A stretch of DNA of 64,000 bases from Stercorarius parasiticus (taxonomy: Eukaryota > Chordata > Aves > Charadriiformes > Stercorariidae). The stretch is from contig VWZL01004378.1 of assembly GCA_013396915.1 (NCBI GenBank), positions 62,001 to 126,000 of the forward strand, given 5' to 3'. Made by a program: the position numbers and the translations under genes. Below, in pieces: positions 44,170 through 59,100 of the stretch (position 1 is its first letter; every line of letters starts with the position of its first letter). Below the pieces are notes generated by a model. The model was not told the DNA's origin, did not search any database, and saw only the letters and a list, made by a program, of their open reading frames with translations.

Positions 44170-47100
44170 CTGGAATACTCCGAGTCTGGAAATAGTGTGG
44201 TTCTAATGCCTAATATAGATAAAATATAAATATTTAACATATTTTGTTAGATATGTTTCCTAATTAAGAAAGAAAGAATAATTAGTGTAATAATTAGAAT
44301 AATGAGAGGTTACTGATATTTAAAAATATGAATACAAGTATTAGTATGAAGGACCTCTTTTAATACATTGCCCTTCCAAATGTGTGGTGTATATTTTATG
44401 TTCTTTCAGAGCATTCCCACTTTTATCGCATGAGAATTTTAAAAACACTTATATAATCATTAATCTTGACGGTCATTATACCAATTGTACTTTTGATTCT
44501 CGAAGCTGTTTCTTAGGGGAATTGGGAAGGACAGAAATCCTTAGAAGATCCCTTGAGGTACAAAAAAAGTAAGAACAGAAATTGGTATCTGCAGATTAAG
44601 TAAGCCCATCCGTGTTCCTTTCAAATTTAACTTAATTCTGAAACTTTCTGATATGCGTCTGACACTTTTGGGGAGCTGCATACACCTGTTCTGCAGGATT
44701 CAGCTTATGTTTGTGGAGTTAGCAATTAAAGCTAAAAAACAGTGTGAGTGAACCAAGATAGAGAGTAAATCCTGAAGTAGTGTTACTTGAAGAACTTTCA
44801 TCCTCAGGGAATAAATATTCATGAGCTAGGGGTAGAAACGCAGTCCTGGAAACATGATAAAAGGTTCCATACATATACCTTTACAGCTTGGAGGAGAGAT
44901 GAGATTCGGCTCAAATAAAAACTAATCAAGCTGTTGTACTCAGGGAACACTTAACGTGAGTCACTTATTTTTATTTTAAATATGCAGGCTCACACATCAG
45001 TGATAAGAATGGGCAAATCTCTGGAGAAGATTCTCGCTTTCCTGAGATGAGGTTTGGTAGATTGGAGAATTTATGTGGAAAGACTGCCTGTTTGGAGTAT
45101 TTCACATTTAGGTTCAGTTCTCAAAAATAATGATTTCATCTACATTAGCTTCCATTTGGAAATTAGACCTATCAGTTTAAAATATGTGTCATGGTTGCCT
45201 CAGGAGGGTCTATGTCTTGATGTAATATCAAGAAAGCATCCAAATTTTTGCCAGTTAATTTAAGAAAGCTGATTCAAAAGAACTTTACACATTCCACTTG
45301 GGATCTGTTTTGAAGACTAAAGCAATTCTGGCAATGCCTAGCAATTCTATATAATCTCCTTCAATAAATCTTCATAATCCAAGAGGTTCAGGTCCTTTCT
45401 GATGGCACTGGGATGGCAGCTGATTTTGGATGATGCTTTCAAATCTTTTCTTTGGGTGATGTTGGAGGAGAATTGAGCTTCTTGAGATTACGGTGTAGGA
45501 TTTTTACAGTAGTATCAAAGGAAAACTGCAGTCTGACTTATGGATTCAGGTTTTCTAATTCTATTTTACTCTTTGTTGTCATCAAAAGACTTTCTAAACA
45601 TCTAAAGTGTGTCCTACATGTCTGTGTCGGATCCAAACCTCTGTTTTTCCTGGTAGTCTCTGGGCACAGAAGCTCATGCTGCACTACAGACCTGGTCCAC
45701 AGTTACTCAGCTCTCCTTGTCAAGTCCTTCAGACCGAGAGCATTTGTATGCCATTCATAATATATGTGTGCCTGGTGAAAAACACCTTTCCACTGGCAGT
45801 ATCCATTAATGGTAATACTTGCAGGTCTCATTTGTTCGGCAGGTGCTTCTTAGTGCTTTCTTGTTTGGACTTCAGTTTAAAAAAAATAAATATGCAATGA
45901 AAAACTACTGTAAAAATGTCTCCTGAAAAGCCTTCTGTAGTCGATTGCTCAGTAAATAAATACAGGTAGAATTTAGTCAGGAGAGCAGATACCAAGATTC
46001 ATCCTCTTTGAAGGATATCTTTCAGATACTGCCTTCGTGCATCAGCTGGTGCTTCCGGGAAAAGATTTGCTCTCCAAGGAAGAGAGCACGCTTCGGTTTT
46101 TTTCCCATAAAACAGTCTCTGAAAAAACCCTATTCTTTAGAAATTTAGGAAAAATGTCCACTTCATGGCTTCTGAGTTGTTTTACAATGGAATAATTGTT
46201 CAAGCATCTGTCACTGTGTTCATTACATGTCTTTACAACAGGTAGTTTTCCTTGCTTTTAGTTTGTGTCCAAGATCCATATATTCAGGCTTTTATGTGCA
46301 TCCAGTATGTAGTCCTTTATAAGCACTCTCTAATCTCTTTAAAGTTTATAATTTCAGCTTGTCCCTTGTTACAAGATCACAAGCACACAAATAAAAACGT
46401 AAATGATATATGCTGAACAACATTTGGAACCAGTGCACTGGTATACGTAGCCCTTTCTTGGTTTTGTTTTCTCTGGAAGGAAAATCAAAAATTTCTTGCT
46501 TTTGATGTTGAGAACGGTTCTGTAATGTCTGAGCAGAGTTAGATCCTTTCCCAAATTTCTTAGACCTTTACATCAAGGCAGACAGCTGAAGTGTGCAGCT
46601 GACTTCTGTAGAGAGCACATTGTGTTAACAAATTACATCCAACAAACCATAACAAAGTTCAGTCAGCCAAAGAAAAAGCTATCCCTGTAGAATGATTTTG
46701 AAAATTTCAAGTAGTTGTGATTTGTATAGCGGTCACATAGTTCATGATTGACACATTTACAGGCAGCAACTTGTTGTTGGCAGTAAACCTCCAGATTAGG
46801 TACTGCAGTAAGGAGAAAGCATTCAGATGTGCTCTCCCGTCCTGCGATCTGCAGAACCTGTGGGACTCCGATAAATACGCACAAAGAAAGGGAAAGATGG
46901 TCTCTGTTAGAGAAACTGATTCTTCGAAATATGATGGCCATGGAGGTCATGTCTAGCAGCTTCTGGGTATGCTGATGAATTTCCTCATGGAAAGAGGGAA
47001 TTTTGTGTATTGCAGGAATGCAAAAGGCATTTTCACAACTTCAACTCATGCTGTTCCCCCCCATCCTTTTTTTTTTCTTCTTTCTCTCATTTTACTTTTT

Positions 47101-47723
47101 CCCTTAACAACTCATCTATCCCATTAGACTGGGTCACCCTAGACATTCAGTTGCTTTTGTTTTGGTTACTTTTCCAACTTTGAGTATATATTATAGTGAA
47201 GAGAATAGCAAAGATTAAAACCTAGATGGCCTTTACTTTCTTATAGACTTCAGAGGGGTGTTTAATTTCTCTGTGGAAATTATCAAATGGAAAAGGATCT
47301 AAAGACAGTTATTGAGGTTTTGGAAGCTCTCAGTATCTTCTTTTTAGCATGGCCACTTTCTGTTACCTCCACTTAAAGCAAGTAGTAACTGACTTTGAAC
47401 AATGCTTTCTAAAATTTGTGAGGTTATTCAGGTACAAGTAATTATCCATCTGAATGAGGATTTTAGCCCGTGATCTGGCAACTTAACTCATGCATTTACA
47501 TTTGCAGAATGAGCCATGAAGCATAACAATTTAGAAATGAGGAAATCTGAAATGTTGATTCCAACTAACTCTATAATAAAATTTCCAGTGTTGGTAGGAT
47601 TTCATCCCACACCTGTAATTAGGTACTGAACATAACATACTGGGGAGTAGGGGCTATACAATTATATTCTTGCTGAACTTGAAAGTTACTTAGTTTTTTC
47701 ATTTGCTGTGAAATTTGTTTTCC

Positions 47724-47740
47724 TTTTTTTTTTTTTTTTT
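47724..47740. repeat. T17 homopolymer
   Basis: An uninterrupted T run in presumed intron 3. Confidence 0.9.
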
Positions 47741-49902
47741 CCCTGGAAAACTGTTTCTCTGCTGCTTTGTTGATTTTGAGGGTCTTTCTTCTTGCCTACA
47801 TTTTGTGGCTGGCCAGAGTCATTAGAAGCAAATGCATATCTGCAGTCCGATTTTAAAAAACAAGCTGCAGCAGTACATTGCCATGAAATCAGGTCTTCTC
47901 ACTATCCTTCACCTTTGTTTCTTCTTTTCCCTCTGTTACGCTGGAGGTCAGCTTTTAGTGCTTAGCCTTAGTATTTCAAGGCTTATAATGGTACCTATGT
48001 TTATAATCCATGGACATTTGGTTATAGCCTTATAAAATATGGGCGCTATTTCAGCCTGAGAAATATGCGCATGTGGTAACGCATACATCATTATAAAGGT
48101 TAACAGAAATGGTGATCTGCAAGGAATAATCATATGAAATTACAGATTCACAGATATTTAGGGCAGGTTTGAAGAGTTATTGGCAAACATGCAGAGCAGT
48201 TGTGTGTGTGTAAAAATAAATTAAATTCATAGGACAGTGGAGAAGCAAATCTGAGACACAGAGGGAAGGCAGAGTTTCAGGTGGCATTCATCCAGCCATA
48301 TCTGCAAGAATGCAATGATGATGATTTATAATTACTGTGATGAAAATAACGATGATTCTGCTGCCACAGTTTTACCATAGCCTCGGGAGTATAAGTAATT
48401 ATGCGATGATCAGTTGATTCTACATATTCACAAATTTAGCTATTTATCATAATTGGTTTAGTCCCTTGGACTTAATCCAGACTCTTATTCCATACAGTCA
48501 GTTGTAAAAGGGAAGTGGAAAGAAGCAAATTTCCTCTAGCTCCATATTCCAAATCAAAGTTGGTTCTACACTAACAGAACCCATATTATCAATTGCAATG
48601 GTTGTTTATTCTTCCAGGTTTAAAAAAGCAACAAACAAACAACAACAACAAACCAAACCCTCACACAGATGACGCCTACATTTCCTCTTGGAGATGCTTT
48701 CTGTGGGTATCTAAAAATAAGCCTATTCACATATCAGAGTACCCCTTTTCTGCATTGTATCTGCATAAAAGATGGATATCAGTGATCAAATGAGACTGAA
48801 TTTGGGGGATCCAGCTTTCATGTTTGGTTCCATGCCCACCAAAGCCTTTCCCTGGTGGTCCTTATCCCACTATTGTCATTCCAGAAAAACTCTTGCTGAT
48901 TTCATGGCCTCCAAAGCCCTTGCTCATTATAAAGCCATTTTATCCTAGACTGCATTTTTGATAGCTTTGTAGCTGCCAGAAAGTACTTTTTGCTAACCTC
49001 TCCACCCTTCCCAAAAAGACCCTACCAAACCTGAAAATACCATTGGTTTTGAGGTGTGAAAAAGAGAGGCATGCTAAAGGGTAACTGGTGGATGTCCAGG
49101 TATATAGCAAAATTCCTGGATATTGCCACACAATTGCACATTAAGTTGTACACTGATATGGCTGCTGTTTTCTGTAACATTACAAAGTAATGAGAACCCT
49201 TTTGCTGCCTTCTAGGGACCCTTATGCATTCAGGCACAAAACTTAATGCAGCATCAAATGGTCCCAGAGGGTTTCTTTGTCTGGGCAGCAGCAGACACAG
49301 TGATAAACAAAAGATCACAACGCCACAGATGAAGTAACAGTGCAGTCAGTCCTAGATGTCTGGCAGCCCTCGACAGTGAGCCATGGCCTTTCTTTTATCA
49401 TTTTTTCTTAAATCCCCCGATTAGACATGTTTCTTTATCATATGTTAATCACTACCTTCCTGGCCCAATTACACCTGCTGTCTTCCAAGCACATGTTTAT
49501 ATAAATAGGTTCGTTGTAATTTGTATTTGGCAAATAGGCTGAAGTTTTCCCATGTTTTTTATAGCTGGCTAAAGGCTGAAGTCTTAGTATTCCTATTGCT
49601 CAAATCACATAGATCTTTCAACTCTATGTAGCCATATATTCCTGCTACCTTGGGCCATTCTTCTAGGTCTTGGTATGCCTTGGACCTCCTTCAGGGTTGA
49701 AAGCACACATGATCAACACCAAATGCCTCATCTCCTGAGGTTCTCCCATGATAAGGTGAGTGGTGTTGGCCCAGACCTACATTCAAGTTCCCTGTTGTTT
49801 TCCGATTTTCTGGTCCAGTGAGCCAGAATGAAATATCTCTTTCACAAGTAGTGGCAAACAATGGGAGAAATGATGGCTCCATGGTGAGACTTTTTTCAGA
49901 TG

Positions 49903-49958
49903 AGATGCAGAGCTGAACCCAGGTCCTTCACTTCCAAATGAGCACAGGTGTTTCATTC
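49903..49958 (+). repeat. Possible MIR-type SINE 3'-end relic
   Basis: CAGAGCTGAACCCAGGTCC, followed by an ACTTCC word and GAGCACAGG, resembles the conserved 3' segment of MIR-type SINEs (AGAGC…GAACCCAGGTC…ACTCC…GTGCT). The match is short and degraded. Confidence 0.35.
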
Positions 49959-52397
49959 CCAAGGATCCTGTTTCTTGTTATATCATATTCTTTTCTTCTG
50001 GCCACTTCCATTTGTAATGACACCAAGGGCACTGCTATCATTGGAGAATGCTGAGTGTTTAGTAGGTTCACCTTCAGTAGGTCCAGCGTTAGGCATCGGC
50101 AAAATATCTGACTGTATAGACTTGCAGGTCTGGGCATCCAGAGAAACAGAGTTGTAGGAATTTGGGGAACTTTAATGTCAAATGGTCAAAGAGTTTAGGA
50201 ATCTCCTAGGTCAACCAGATGCTTTGCTGAGAGGTTTAGAATCACAGTTTTGAACTTCAAAGGCTTAAATCTCCTTAAGTCCTTTTGCAAGTCTTTAGAT
50301 GAGTCTAGTTTTATAGTTACATAAATTTTGGGGCAGTGGGAGAAGGGACTCTGTTCCGTCATGAAAGAACTGTAATGAAATGGTAGTAGACTTAGGCAGA
50401 TCAATATCACTCTTCTGTGCAATTTTTAAAAACTAAAGTTGCAGCAAAAAAGCCAGTTATTGCAGTGCTACTTAATTCATTTAGTAATAGAGTGTATTGA
50501 TTGATATTGTCATAAATAACAAACCGCTTCATCTGTGCCTCCTCACCACCCCATCATGTTCTGCATACAGGCGAAGATGAAAAAAATAGCTGCAGCCCTT
50601 CTGAGCCTCAGGCTAACAAGCCTTATTGATTGTACTTGTCATGAGTAATCTAAAGCTAAAAGATAGCAACCCACAGGATTTGTATATAACCATCGTAGGC
50701 CAGGTTTGAACCCAACACATTTTGTATGTGGGCAATGCCTGTAGAAGCTATGCTGATGCCTAGGCAACTGACATGTTTTACTGGAAACCGAGTGCAAACA
50801 GAAGACTCGTGTTCTGAGCAGTGACTGGCAAAATCAATCTTAATTAGGCTGCAGATATTCAAGGCCACTTCTAAACCTGAGCCTTTTCTTGATCCCCTTT
50901 AATTATGTATTCAGATCAAAGTGACATCCTGAGCTATTATCCTGCTTGTTAAACCCACTCAGTCACTTGTTGTCTGAGCAAATGCATCTACGTTTTACTA
51001 AGCGGCATAAATGGTTTCCTCTTTCAGTCTCCTCACTGTGGGAGCTGCAGCTGTGTCCTTCAGTGTCTTGGTTTCCAGAGCTCACTGCAAGACTTCGGAG
51101 TTACTTTCTGCAAGTTGTTTTTGCGCTCAGACTATCCAGAACTGTCGTTTGGCCTTTTCCTCTGCTGGATTCCAGAGGCACCTCCTTTCTGGGTGGTAGA
51201 TCAAAGGATTTTAAAAGTATGTATAAGGGAACAAAAAAATGTGTCTTTTGTTTGCTTGTTTGTTTTTATCTCAAAGATGAGCTGCCGCTCATGAGACTTA
51301 CTCATTCCCTTGCACTTCCCAGGAGGAGGCAGAGAAGAGCATGTTAGGAGCGGGAACTTAGTTGCTTGAGTTCACTAATTAGCAGGGCTGACATTCAGGA
51401 ACAAGAGAGGAACAAAGGCTGCTTAATCAGTGTGCATTTCGGGGCTAATTCAGTATTTTCTGAATACTGAATATGTGACGTTTTCTTTAAAAATCTGCTG
51501 CAGACACTGATTTCTTGGGCCTCTGTGGCATACTGAGGTGTGAGATGGTCAGTGACACTGAGCAAAACACCTGAGCTAGCATAAAATCCCCTCAACTTGT
51601 ATAAGGGTGAGATAGCAGAGGTGGAACGGGAAGGTAACAAATCTGTTAGAACTATATTTCTAATATATTGGTTTTTTTTTTCTAAAAGGGATGAGCAGAA
51701 TATTGTGAGGCAGCGCACCATACTCCCGAGGCTGCTCATTCGGTAAAAAGCTAAACTATATATGAAAAGGAAAGCTAGAAACATTGCAAGTGTTAAAATA
51801 AGGGCACAGTGGAGGTTATGCCAGTGAAGGTGTTTGCTTCACATGGAGATCGGCACATTTCAGCGTTTATTTAGACCGATGGGTCATCTTCCCTGCTTGT
51901 AGAGACTGCTTGGTAGAACTCCTTTTATAGAACCCCTTCCTCTTTCTTTCACCTTTCATTTCTAATTTTTTTAAATTATTATTATTTTATGCCCTTCAGT
52001 GTAGCTTTGCTTCTATTATTTAGTCTTTCTTTCAAAGTTTTGCTGGATGTAATTTCCATACATACTTGTTGTAGTGTTTGTATTAACTTTTATAGCACAG
52101 ATTTGGTTGCCACTTAGCTACTAAACATTAACGTAGAGCAGGCAAAAAATATACTTTGCTACTTACTCTGTTAAGTAGTAAAGGGAATACTTTTGTGCCA
52201 ATCCTGTAAGAAACAGTTTTCATGAATAAAAACCAAGGTAAAAAAAAAATAAATCTCAATTTCATCAAGCTTAGTTCTCTTGAAAGTCACCGTATCCTAA
52301 TTTTGCTGGAGGACATATTCATGTATCTAGAGAGGAATTTGTTCATTTTCTTTTGACTTTTGGATACAACTGAAAATTCTGGTCCACTGCTGCTCTC

Positions 52398-52413
52398 AAA
52401 AAAAAAAAAAAAA
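52398..52413. repeat. A16 homopolymer
   Basis: An uninterrupted A run in presumed intron 3. Confidence 0.85.
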
Positions 52414-55400
52414 GCTGTAAGTAAAGGGGGTTTTTTTGTCTATTGTACTGGACCTTGGGATTCATTCTGTGATCCCAAGGGTCATTTCCAGGGTTCGTTA
52501 GTCCTTATGAGCTGCAATTTTCTAGTAATGATTGAGTCTACAAGACCTGCTATACAGTGAGCAAAACTTTAGAGAAATCTTTGTAAGTATATACAGAATA
52601 ATGCTATTCATGTGCTAATATGCTGTAGTTTAGTCTGAATTTGCTTTCTTCAGGCTTTGGTAATAGCTTCATTTTCCGTTGCTCCAATATCAGTTCTGAC
52701 CCCTGGTGACTTCATTGCTATTGTGAACCAGAGCCAATGTTGTCCAATTTTTAAGCTGCTCTCATCATCGAAAAATGTTTGTACAGGAGCGAGATGTACG
52801 AATTCCCTTCAGGACGGTCCTGACAAGTGTCCTGGACAAAGTGTCAAAAGCAGAACCAAAGAGGCAGGACTTGGAGGAAGAAGGGAGTTGAACTCTTGAC
52901 AACACAGTGTTGGCTGACGAGAATACAGGGCCACAAAGGATCCCATTGTGTGCACGGATGCTTATAACATCTTTCAAATTCTATTGTATATTGGTGCTAA
53001 CTTCTACTCTATTTCATCTTTTGATCAGAGAGAAAAGCTTTTTTAGTTTTTTTTTTTTAAATATACTTTATTTAAAATTAAAGGGAGAAGAAGAAGGTTT
53101 GTTGAGCTGACAAAATGTTAGGGTTACCTAATTGGGAGTATCCTAAGTTACGTGCTGCCTCTTAAATTCATTACTGTATTGATGAATATACCTTATCATC
53201 AAATTTCAACATGTAGCCCTGCAGTGCGATTAGAAAATTATGAATCCAGAATTCCAAATAGTTCCTTATTACTCACTTTAGAAAATAAACATTGCAAGCA
53301 TTACCAGTAGTAGAAAAATCTCTCTGCCTTTTCTTATCTTTTATTTGTGATCCTTTATAGTTTTTGTTTAAGTTTTGACATGTCCTGGAGCTTCCTAAAG
53401 AGAGAGAGGCTTTTTAATTTTATTTTGTTTTTATTTTTTGTGGTTTTGCTTTCTGGGCAAAATCATGACCTTCAACTTTCCTGTATCACCGCTGGCTAAT
53501 CACCAATTTTCAAATTAATATTCTTCTATGTAAGTGATTACTGCAGCATGACTTCACAAAGCTTGCTTGAATTTTAGCCCAGATTCATGTAGGTCTAGAT
53601 TTATGATGCATTCTTGCCAGGTGTCCAAGAGGGATGTTTACTCTTCCTGAGGCTATCAGATACCCTCATAAGTAACATGCACATTAGCTGTAATGTTTTT
53701 CTTAGTTTTCATGATCTGAATGGCCTGGAAGCATTAAGAATATGTAATGATGCTCAGGATCAGGGCACTGGGTCTGACCTTTAAGTACCCATGAGAAAAC
53801 AGAGGGTAAACAAATTCCTTCAGAAAGGAGTTAACATTAATTCCACCCCACCTCCCCAAACCTGACAAAGGTTACTACTCATCTGGGCTATTAAAATGCC
53901 GGTGTTTGCAGACTCAGAGAAAATTACTGGCTCTTGGCAGAACAGTTCTTTCACCACCACCATTAGAAATAAGGTCTTTTCTACTGGCTTTCTCCAGATT
54001 ATATTCATGAAAGTCATGTTTTGCAATGACAACTTGGTGGGGCACTGAATCTTAGCCACTCTGTCTTTGATGTGCACTTTATTTTCATTTTTTACAGTGT
54101 ACCATTATCTTTTCCAGAAGTATTATGTTCTGTTTCCAGGCATACTGACTTTCCATCTACACTATAAGGAATTGTTTGTAGTAACACAAATACTTTTGTT
54201 TTAAACAGATGTATAAGAGTTGTTACTGTAAGCTCAGTACTTTGTTACCATTGCTACCCAGTAACGGATAGGCAAGAACCAAACTTGGAGAAACTGGAGC
54301 ATAAACAGAAAAAAGACTTACCTGAAGACTTACAGGAAGCTCAAGTCAAATACAAGAACACAACTCAGTGTTTCTTAATGGAGTATTTTACTTACCAGGT
54401 ACCACTCCATGTCTAATCACAGTTTACCTGAATGGATGCACAAAGTCTAGTTCTGTTTTCTCTGGGCTTTTTGTTCAGGAAGCGAAGGGAAACTCCCATT
54501 GGTGTTCTTACAAATAGATTTCATCATTTATGATGAAAAAAACTGATGTATTTGATTCTTTTTTTTCGAGAGGAGCATGAACTAAGAGATTTCCCAAGGT
54601 TCTCCAGCCACTCTAAATGCAGGACTTTGGAGAAACTGTAAAGCACACCCACCCATGCACCGTGACCTTGTCTAGCCCCAATAGCAGCACAAGTCTTCCT
54701 CCTCCCCACCATCTTTCCTGGCACGCTTATTGCCACTGGAGATCTGGCGGCATTGGCCGGGAGGGGCACACGGTAACTTCTGAGAAGTCCCCCGCAGTGG
54801 GCACAAAGGGAGGGCCAGGACAGCAGGGCTGCCTCTGAGGCTCATTTGTTCTGCAGTTCAGACAGAGCATCTATATCTGCATTTTCAGACTCCAGTAGGG
54901 ATTTCTGTAAAAAGAGTCTATTAGCAGTCGTGACTGGTAACTTCAGACATGCCCTTTTTCTTATTGCGGGCTGATGTGTGTGTGGCAAACTATAAAGTCA
55001 TGCATAACATTTACGACGGTGAAATACACCACTGACATACTACAAGATTTTGATTTGCTTCAGGAACCAACTCTGTGACTCATCAGCATTTTATGTAAAT
55101 AGGATGATTTGTTTTCTCCCACAGACAGTAAAAATAAGAATGCAGTTAATGTTCTTGATAAAATATATTTTAAAAAAATAATCTACAACTGTATTTTTTT
55201 CCCCTGAGGAGGGCATTTAGAGATGACAAAGAAGAAGCAAGAAAATTTTCCCGAGTGCTGAGTTTTCTTCCTGTAACTACCTGAAGTTAAGGCTACACAG
55301 GACAAACTGTAATGGTAATCTTGTATTCCTGAGAAACATGTTTAATTCAAACACATAAAAGTGCTGAGCAAAATGAGTAGCAATGCATGTGGAATCAGAA

Positions 55401-55542
55401 GTATTACATCAGGTGGCCTGCGAAAGCACAGCCTGGGTCTGCATCTCCCTTATCCTTTCTCTTCTGGCAGCTAACTCCTCAGAAATGTGCAACTTTGGTG
55501 TTTTCTCTCTCCCACAAAATTCTCCACTCAGCAGATTTATTT

Positions 55543-55543
55543 N
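55543..55543. other. Single N (assembly ambiguity)
   Basis: One ambiguous base lies in a T-rich spot (GATTTATTT, N, ATTGCTTG). No duplication is visible around it. Confidence 0.85.
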
Positions 55544-56153
55544 ATTGCTTGACATATGGATGGAAATTTTATGTTCATATTTAATCAGCTTGAGGTGTGT
55601 CCTTGCCCAGGACTGGGGCATCTTCTTCAGAGAAAGTGTAGACTGGCATTTCCCATATTGAAATGACAGTGGGCAAATCTCTGGCATTGGCACCACACTG
55701 GATTAATTAGTTCTGGAGCGGGATTATGATGATGGGCCTTCTCTGTTTTCAGCTCCTGTTTTCCATATCTCAGTCTATCATGGCAATTCTGTTCTTCACC
55801 CCATTCTCTGCCATATTGCGGAGAGGTCTCAAATCCCTGTAAGAAAATCTCCTGAGACCACGAAAGTAGTTTGATATCGTTAGATCAGTGAAACAGAATG
55901 TCTCATCCTGTATTACATGTGTAAAAAGCTCTCTCTAGATTTCAGTGTTGTTTCTATTCAGACCAGTATAGTTCAGGACTGTACTGTTAATTTTATTGTT
56001 AATGAGTGATAAATTCACTCACCACAATAAGGAGCATTGTGCATATCGCAAGCTCACAAATCTCTTAATAATTACATTCAGCTACACAACTATGTACAAA
56101 TATAAATAGCAAGGCTACAAAGTCAAGTAGAAAGTTAGGAAATAGCAGAACTA

Positions 56154-56167
56154 GTTGCCTGGGCAAC
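56154..56167. promoter_or_regulatory. RFX X-box palindrome
   Basis: GTTGCC-TG-GGCAAC is a perfect two-half-site inverted repeat with the 2-base spacing of the RFX-family X-box consensus (GTTGCCATGGCAAC). RFX factors act in brain and ciliated cells. Whether this intronic site is bound is unknown. Confidence 0.5.
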
Positions 56168-59100
56168 GTTAGTCTGGTTCCTTTAATTATATGCATTTTG
56201 ATCTAGGACTTGAGGGCCAGATTTCCCCCCTATCCCGCCACATGAGGGGTGCCTAGAGGGGAGAAAAATAGCTTTAAGTTTACTAACTCTCATGTGAAGT
56301 GTGAGATAACTATAATAAGGGGCTCTCACAGAACTCCTGTAATAACCTTTATCTTTATTGCATAGATGGAAGGAAAGGTCAAGATCTGTTCAACTAGTAT
56401 CTTTGTGTGACAGACTTAGTGTTAGCTCCATGCTTTATATACATAATGTGTCCTCAGAGATTGCAAGGAAAGCAAACAGACCTCATCAATTTCTCTAATG
56501 ATTCCTCTGAAAGATACCTTTTTTTTTTCCCCTTGGTTTGTATTTTTAGCTCACTTTAACAACACCTCTATTACCAGGCTGTCAGAGACCTCATACATAG
56601 AATTTATGTTGGCTTTCATAAAGAAAAATTAGATGCTATCTCAAGGACAGGCGCTACTTTTAATGTCATTAAAACTAAATGAGTTATTGTTGATATTCAC
56701 TGAGGAACAGCAAATAGAATTAGATGGAGAAAAATTGTAGTGATAAGAAGATGTGGTGGCTTAAACTGTCCACTGCAGAGAAGAGGTAATTTATAAGCAT
56801 TGCTTTCTTTAATGTATATGTAACCTGTACTTTATGCTGTGGCAGTTGGTTCTATTAATCCTAGGGGAGGGGTGGAGGTTATGGAGAAGAGGTGTGGACT
56901 TTAGTTATAATACTCTGTATTTCTCCAGTAGCCCTGAGAGCACGGCTGGGCAGTTCAGCTCCGGGCATCCTCAGCACCTCCCAATGCAGCAGAGGAAAAG
57001 GCAGGGTGTCGGGATCCGCTGGCTGCTGGTACCTATTCCCTGTCAGAGCATCTGGAGGAAAGCAGAGCTCATGGAAAGAGGGAAGAATTTAAGTACGGTA
57101 GCGAAAGATGGTGTTCATCAGTACAAGGCTAAGTGATACCTCTGTTTTGAGGTCTGTATCCTCATGTTTCTTAGGGTATAACTGGGTATGACTGAATGCT
57201 TTTCAAGTCTTAGTAAGAGAAACTTCACTCTTTATTAGGATAAAGAAGCAGAGCTGGGGCAGGAGCGTTTCACACACTAGAGGATTCCCACATCTGCACG
57301 CTTTACATTTAAATTTATGCTCTTTGCTTTTAACTGTCTGGTTCTGTAAAAGAGGGAGGAAAGACGCAAAGTGGGGTTGAAGATTTCCCTGTTCTTACCT
57401 GGCTTGCCCGGGCTCACAGGAAAAGCAGTGTGCTCTGTAGAGAAGAGAGAGTTTTATAAGTCTGAGAAATGTCTGTTTTCTATGGTAGTCCCACCTGTCT
57501 GTAGATCTGTGCCACAGACCGTCAACTTTGTTTCTTGTGTAACTGAGAGCTCTTTAATTGTTAACTCCAAAACTGGAGCGAAGCTGAATATGGAGATCCC
57601 ACGGCATATTCTAAGGGCTTAAAGTGTCTTGGGGAAAAAAAAAAATGGGGTATTGAATTTCCTGGTAGGCAAGAAAGTGCTACATATTTCATTTTATGTT
57701 TGTGGTATAAAGACCGAGAAAGTCTTTTAAAAAAAGATCAAAAGCAGATGCATTTATATATAACATGTTAATGTATAAATGTTTTGTTGGGGCATTGTAA
57801 AGAGCTATTGCAAATGAAGAAGAAATGTTAAAAGAACATTATTAAGCTGTGAAGTTAAAAACTTGAAGGATAGAAAATGTCATTGCAAACTTAATTAGAC
57901 CCCCTAATGTGTATGCAGTAGGAAGGGCTTTTTAATTACTTGATCACAAACTATTTTTTTGTACAGCGTTCTCCACTCCTTTCAGCATAGAAACTGGGTA
58001 GTCTTTAATTAAATAAGCAACTATTCAGTGGTTTTTTTTTTCTCCTCAATGCAAGGCTTTAAGTTTTATTCACTGTATAATCTTCAAACCTAGCACCAAA
58101 AACAATTATTTATTTCTTGATGGGAAATTCTGAAGTACACTTCACAGGAAAATCTGTTTCACAAATATTTGTTTATTTTCACACCATCCAAAAGGGTTGA
58201 TGGGTTATTATAATTTTTCAGACAGTGACTTGCATCACAAAGAAAAAGCATACATTAATTTGGAACCTTAGTTTAAGGCAAATAAAACTGTCTTTCAGCA
58301 CTTTACGTGCATTTGAAGAAAAAATTCAGTTTACATCAGTTGCGCATACTACATGGTGAAGAAAATCAGATCACAGAATATTAAATAGATTTTTCTTTTC
58401 CCCCCACCTAGCTTAGGCTGAAAACAAGACTTTGACCTGTTTAAAGAAAAAAAACAAGTGAGAGCAAGAACGTGCCCTGTGCCTCCCTAGCCATGTCATT
58501 AAGGCACTAAACTGCTATCTTTGAGATGGTAGAGAGCTGCATTTAAAATTGTTGCTGTGAATCAGAAAGACCAACCCTTGTGACAGTAGAGGTAGCTACC
58601 AAAATAAACATGCCTTCTCTGTTCCCAGGAATGGGTACTTGCTCTGCATTTAAAAATTGCTGGGTGGTATTCCTGGCAGCTGGGGCCTGAAGTTTTTGCT
58701 GATGAGGAGAGAGTCGTGCTCGGTCCTTCTTGGCATTTCCATCTGCATGGTTTTCTTCCAATTGTACCCTTTCCGCGAGGTGGCCTCATTCAAATAACTT
58801 ATGGCACAGTAGTATAAGTAGTTGCCTGAGAGCAGTTACCTCAGTAGTTCCCTGCCATTGGGAACACTGAGTCAGTGTCTCTTCCTTCCAGATGAATCTC
58901 TTAATAACAGGATTAGTGTTTAAAGCAAGGGGATGGAGGCACCAGGACTAAACGAAGTGGGTCAGCTCTCTATCCCTTAAGGCGCAATTCAAAACAAAAT
59001 TCCAGATGGTCCTTCCATTTCCATTCAAACGCCCACATTCCAGGTGTGAATAAGGCTCAATAAGGTTTTGAGCCTAAAATTCCCCAATTGTGTTTGAAGA

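Noticed and set aside
53771..53825. Possible MIR-like phrase (AAGTACCCATGAGAAAACAG)
   Set aside because: Too short and too diverged, with no second anchor at the right spacing.
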